Source: Acetobacter okinawensis JCM 25146 | GTDB taxonomy: Bacteria; Pseudomonadota; Alphaproteobacteria; Acetobacterales; Acetobacteraceae | Direction: 5' to 3' | DNA length: 64,000 nt | Assembly (NCBI RefSeq): GCF_000613865.1 | Contig: NZ_BAJU01000008.1 | Location: forward strand, 24,171-88,170 | Shown: positions 60,644 through 64,000 of the stretch, in pieces | Layout: each line of letters starts with the position of its first letter | Position numbering within the stretch: position 1 is the first letter of the stretch | The notes under the pieces: model-generated | The model's input: the letters and a program-made list of their open reading frames with translations, nothing else | Database searches by the model: none | What the model was told of the DNA's origin: nothing | Translations under genes and position numbers: made by a program

Positions 60644-62726
60644 TCAGCGTGCCTTCCACTGCTGGTCGGGTATGGGCAGCAGGTCATACAGGTGCAGGGC
60701 GGAGCGGTTGTGCTCCAGCAGGCGAATGGCGCCCACCATGGCGGATACGGCGGCAAGGGCTGTGGCCATCTGCCCGTGTGGCAGGCCAATGGCGTGGTCA
60801 AGCAGAATGCGGGCCTTGTGGCGCATGCGTACCAGTGCCGCATCCACGTTGTAGATGATGGTTGCACGGTAGGCGGATTCCGCATCCAGCCGAATGGCGG
60901 GAATGGTCGCGGCACGTTGCAGGTGGCGGCGTGCGCGCGCCAGTTCAAGGTTGAGCGCGTCCAGACTGGCAAGGCGGGCAAAAACACGCTGGCGCGCCTT
61001 GTTGGCGGGCAGGTAGCGGTTCCACTCCAGAATACGGCACAGCCGGTCATAGTGGCGGCTGATCAGGCGGAGCCTGCCTGCTCGCCATGCCCTTCGAACT
61101 GGAGCAGAAGGTCATGCCCGATGGTAATGCCAACCGGAACCGCCTGCGTGAGGCCGAAGGGGGGAGGAGGAGCACCAGCGAGATAAAGATCATGATCGCG
61201 GCGAACAGGTACAGCACGTTGCGGTCAATAAAGGCCGATGGCTCGTAATTCTGCTGGTTTGCCACGCCAAGGATGACAAAGAAGAACACCCCGGCATTAA
61301 AGCCGATGGTTGCCGTCTTGGGGTGTATGAGCAGCAGACAGCCGCCAAAAACGACAGGAATAATGGCCATGGCCAGAAAAGGCATGTCCGCCCCTTTGGG
61401 CAGAATGCCAAAGTTGAGCACGGCCGCCACAATAATGGCCAGCGGCGTACCCAGCAGAGCCCCCATGCCAAAGCCACGGACATTGTAGGTTGTTGCTGCA
61501 AGGGTCAGGATAATGGCCACCTGCGACAGGGCGGAATACGTGGCTGGAATATCGGAGATAATGCACAGCCCCGCCGCGATGGAAAAACCGATAAGTGTGC
61601 GTAACCCGTTGAGCAGGGCGGCAATTACGTCATCATGCTGCTCAATTTTAAGTTCAGGGGCCTGCGTGCGTGCCCGCTGGCCGTGCTCAAAGGCGTCTAT
61701 GCCATCCACAGCCCAGCGGGTGTCGGACAGAACGGCCATGGAGCGTTCGATCAGCCATGCCTCATCCAGCGTTGGGCCAAGGCAGAGTTCGTTCTCATGG
61801 GCTTCACGCGCAAGGTCTTCAAGGTCATGCACGGCTTGTGCGGGGGAGTTTACGGGCGTGCCATCGCCAAAGGCATCGCGGATGTGTTTGAGCACGGCAT
61901 CGGAGACCTCCCCCTTGCGCAGGACAAGGGCAATGGCCTGACTGCACGAGAGCATTTCCAGCAGTGCCACCATGGCCGAGCGTGCTCCCGCAAGCCGCAG
62001 CCGCGCATCGGGCAGTTCGGTCTTGGCGAAGGATATCTGGGATGTCAGGGCAATAATTTCCCCCGCAAGCCCTGCGCAGGCCATGCTGTCTGGGATGCTG
62101 TGCCCGGCCAGTGCATCCTTGGCGATGCGGCGCACCATATCCGACGTGCGGCGCAGGTTGGCGGTCAGTTTTTCAAATGCGGTGGGTGAGCCAAAAATAT
62201 CGTTGATCGCAGCAGTGGAGGCAATGCCCACCACAATGCAGGACACGCGGTTGACCGTGACATCAAAAATGGCGGCCGGGTTATCAATGCAACTGATCCC
62301 CACAATGGCGACCGTATAGCCCGAGAGCATGGCGGCATAAGCACGAAAATCCCTCTCCAGCGTGCCTACAATGGTGCACAGGCTCAGCCACAAAGCGACC
62401 CCGCCCAGAAAAACCCCACGCTCCTGATTGAAGCAGGCAGTCAGGAACAGGGCCACAAACGCACCAATAATGGTCCCCGCCAGACGGTAAAGCGCTTTGG
62501 AGAGCACCTGCCCGCGCAAGGGCTGGGCCAGAATCATGACCGTAACCGCCGCCGTACCGGGGGAGGAAAGCTGGAGCCAGAATGCCGTCCCCAGCGCCAG
62601 CACGGCGGATAGCCATGTACGCAGGCAGAACAGGAACCACCCCGGAGAAAAAACCGAGGGTGGAAGCTGGAGGAACCACCCCTTCCAGCCGGGGCGATGC
62701 ATGAAAGCTGTTTTCTCAGCGGTCAT
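60644..62726 (-). pseudogene. FUSC-family efflux permease (AaeB-like), two C-terminal frameshifts
   Basis: Inner-membrane aromatic-acid efflux protein type. From the ATG at 62726 (MTAEKTAFMHRPGW) it has two sets of about six helices, with RTWLSAVLALGTAFWLQLSSPGTAAVTVMILAQPLRGQVLSKALYRLAGT typical of FUSC. The frame breaks after LLLPP; restoring a seventh G at 61159-61164 and a third G at 61066-61067 gives F-G-L-T-Q-A-V-P-V-G-I-T-I-G-H-D-L-L-L-Q and then L-I-S-R-H-Y-D-R-L, continuing to QQWKAR. Joined length about 695 residues. First gene of the set. Confidence 0.87.
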
Positions 62727-63009
62727 TCTGGGTCTGCTTTTGTTGTGGCCACTGAGCAGGAGGATGTCTCGAATCCGGATTGTCGGGCGTATATTAAAAT
62801 AAAATATAATGTTAGGGAAAGTTCTGCCCCAATCCGGGCCTTGCACTACACGCGTGGCAGACCTGACCTGCCAGCCCCACAAACCACAATCTGCTAGACC
62901 CACCCCGCCCCTGTGCCGCCCATAGTTGTTGATGTGCGCAGGTTTGTGGCTGATGTCATGCCATATTCCATCTTGTCGGGCCATTGGGGGAGCGGGCACA
63001 ACAGTGTGT

Positions 63010-64000
63010 ATGAAAATTGTGCATACCTCCGACTGGCAGATCGGCCGAACCTTCAGCTTTGTGGATGACGAGGCACTGGGCGCACTTCAGGCCGAACGGC
63101 TGAATGTTATTGGCCGCATAGGCGCGCTCGCCCGGCAGGAGGGAGCCACCCATGTGCTGGTGGCAGGGGATGTGTATGAGCACGAAACCCCGTCCGAGCG
63201 CACGCTGCGCCAGCCCATGGAGCGTATGCGCCAGTTTGCCGATATCACCTGGCACCTTATTCCGGGGAACCATGACGCCCATACTCCACAGGGGGTGTGG
63301 ACCCGTCTGCTGCGGGATAACGCTGTACCCGATAACGTCAGGCTGCACCTGAGCCCCGCCCCCGTAGCGCTGGATGCAGGGGGGCAGGCGTGGCTGCTGC
63401 CCGCCGTTTTGCAGCGGCGGCACACCCTGTCCGACCTGACGGCTTACATGAACGATGCTCCAACGCCTGAAGGCGCCCTGCGCATTGGAGTGGCCCATGG
63501 CTCGGTTGTGGGGTTTGGGAATGAGGACGAGGCACAACATAACCCCATTGCCATAGACCGGGCGGAGCAGGCCGGGCTTGCCTATCTGGCGCTGGGGGAC
63601 TGGCACGGGTTTCGTCAGATCAACGCGCGCACCGTCTATGCGGGTACACCAGAGGTGGACCGTTTTGGCACAGGGGGTGCGGGTGGAGGTGAGTGTGTGG
63701 TGGCAGCGTTTGATGGCCCCACATCCCCCCCGCGGCTGAGCACGCACCGAACGGGGCGCTTTATCTGGCGCAAGCTGGAGAATGTGGTGCTGACCAGTGG
63801 CGCGGACATAGAGGCGCTGGAAAGCAGGGTGCGCGCCATAGCTCCTGAACAGCCAGAGACCATTCTGGCATGGCTGGAAGTCAGCGGCATGCTGGGGGTG
63901 GAGGATCTTGCTCTTTACGAAAGTCTGATCGAGCGCCGCCTCCGCAGCGCCCTGACCTGCCTGCGCCTGTCCGGTGCGCCGGGGCTTGCTGCAGGGGTGG
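63010..64000 (+). CDS. SbcD-like metallophosphoesterase (DNA repair exonuclease), truncated by window end
   Basis: The frame opens at the ATG at 63010 and runs beyond the window (330 codons seen). Calcineurin-like metal motifs: HTSDWQIGR (usual D-x-H has Gln here), AGDVYEHETPSE, PGNHDAHTP, a later VAHGS and LALGDWHGF. This matches the SbcD/Mre11 nuclease family. A large SbcC-type ATPase gene is expected just downstream. It is divergent from the FUSC gene with about 280 bp between. Confidence 0.88.
   Translation, partial: MKIVHTSDWQIGRTFSFVDDEALGALQAERLNVIGRIGALARQEGATHVLVAGDVYEHETPSERTLRQPMERMRQFADITWHLIPGNHDAHTPQGVWTRLLRDNAVPDNVRLHLSPAPVALDAGGQAWLLPAVLQRRHTLSDLTAYMNDAPTPEGALRIGVAHGSVVGFGNEDEAQHNPIAIDRAEQAGLAYLALGDWHGFRQINARTVYAGTPEVDRFGTGGAGGGECVVAAFDGPTSPPRLSTHRTGRFIWRKLENVVLTSGADIEALESRVRAIAPEQPETILAWLEVSGMLGVEDLALYESLIERRLRSALTCLRLSGAPGLAAGV

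Overview
The window looks like chromosomal DNA of an alphaproteobacterium, most probably an acetic acid bacterium (Acetobacter-like). This is inferred from the moderately high GC with AT-rich intergenic stretches, the hopanoid genes (hpnL, hpnN), the bc1 complex, the RibB-RibA fusion and general gene content, not from a database match. There is no sign of a prophage, plasmid backbone, insertion sequence or CRISPR array.

Layout. 1-3136: housekeeping genes on the minus strand (rplU, rpmA, obgE, proB). 3408-12131: a surface-polysaccharide locus with a flippase, a stand-alone beta-propeller protein, four family-4 glycosyltransferases and a glycerophosphotransferase-like enzyme. 12441-12530: tRNA-Ser(CGA). 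12683-31138: a large histidine-utilisation (hut) region with hutU, hutH, hutC, hutD, hutG, hutF and hutI. Mixed into it are a TonB-dependent receptor, an MFS transporter, a peroxiredoxin-like/2OG-Fe(II) oxygenase fusion, and a four-gene operon coding for a second ammonia-lyase, a class III CoA-transferase, a 3-hydroxyacyl-CoA dehydrogenase and an enoyl-CoA hydratase. Four near-identical TGTAT(A/G)TACA boxes, the form expected for the HutC repressor, sit before hutH, between hutF and hutI, before the oxygenase and before the lyase/CoA operon. This suggests one histidine/urocanate-responsive regulon with an undescribed CoA-dependent branch.

31349-36757: a nitrosative-stress segment (hmp, DUF488, HPP membrane protein) behind a perfect palindrome resembling an NsrR operator, then an AcuI-like reductase, a nitronate monooxygenase and a divergent LysR regulator. 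36802-40026: an AspT-family antiporter and glutamate decarboxylase. 40659-42741: a porin and a WrbA-like flavoprotein. 42892-45560: cytochrome bc1 genes in the order cyt b, cyt c1, Rieske. 45918-49675: an FMN riboswitch and ribD-ribE-ribBA-ribH, followed by hpnL and hpnN. 53577-55182: a sulfide:quinone oxidoreductase-like enzyme and a DUF3297 protein flanking a 35-bp palindrome. 55266-62726: an efflux block (RND pump, secreted protein, AaeA/AaeX/AaeB-like set). 63010-end: a truncated SbcD-like nuclease.

At least ten genes are broken by small frameshifts. In almost every case one extra base in a short homopolymer restores the family sequence, so these are more likely uncorrected read/assembly indels than decayed genes. 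I list them as frameshifted and give the position of each.
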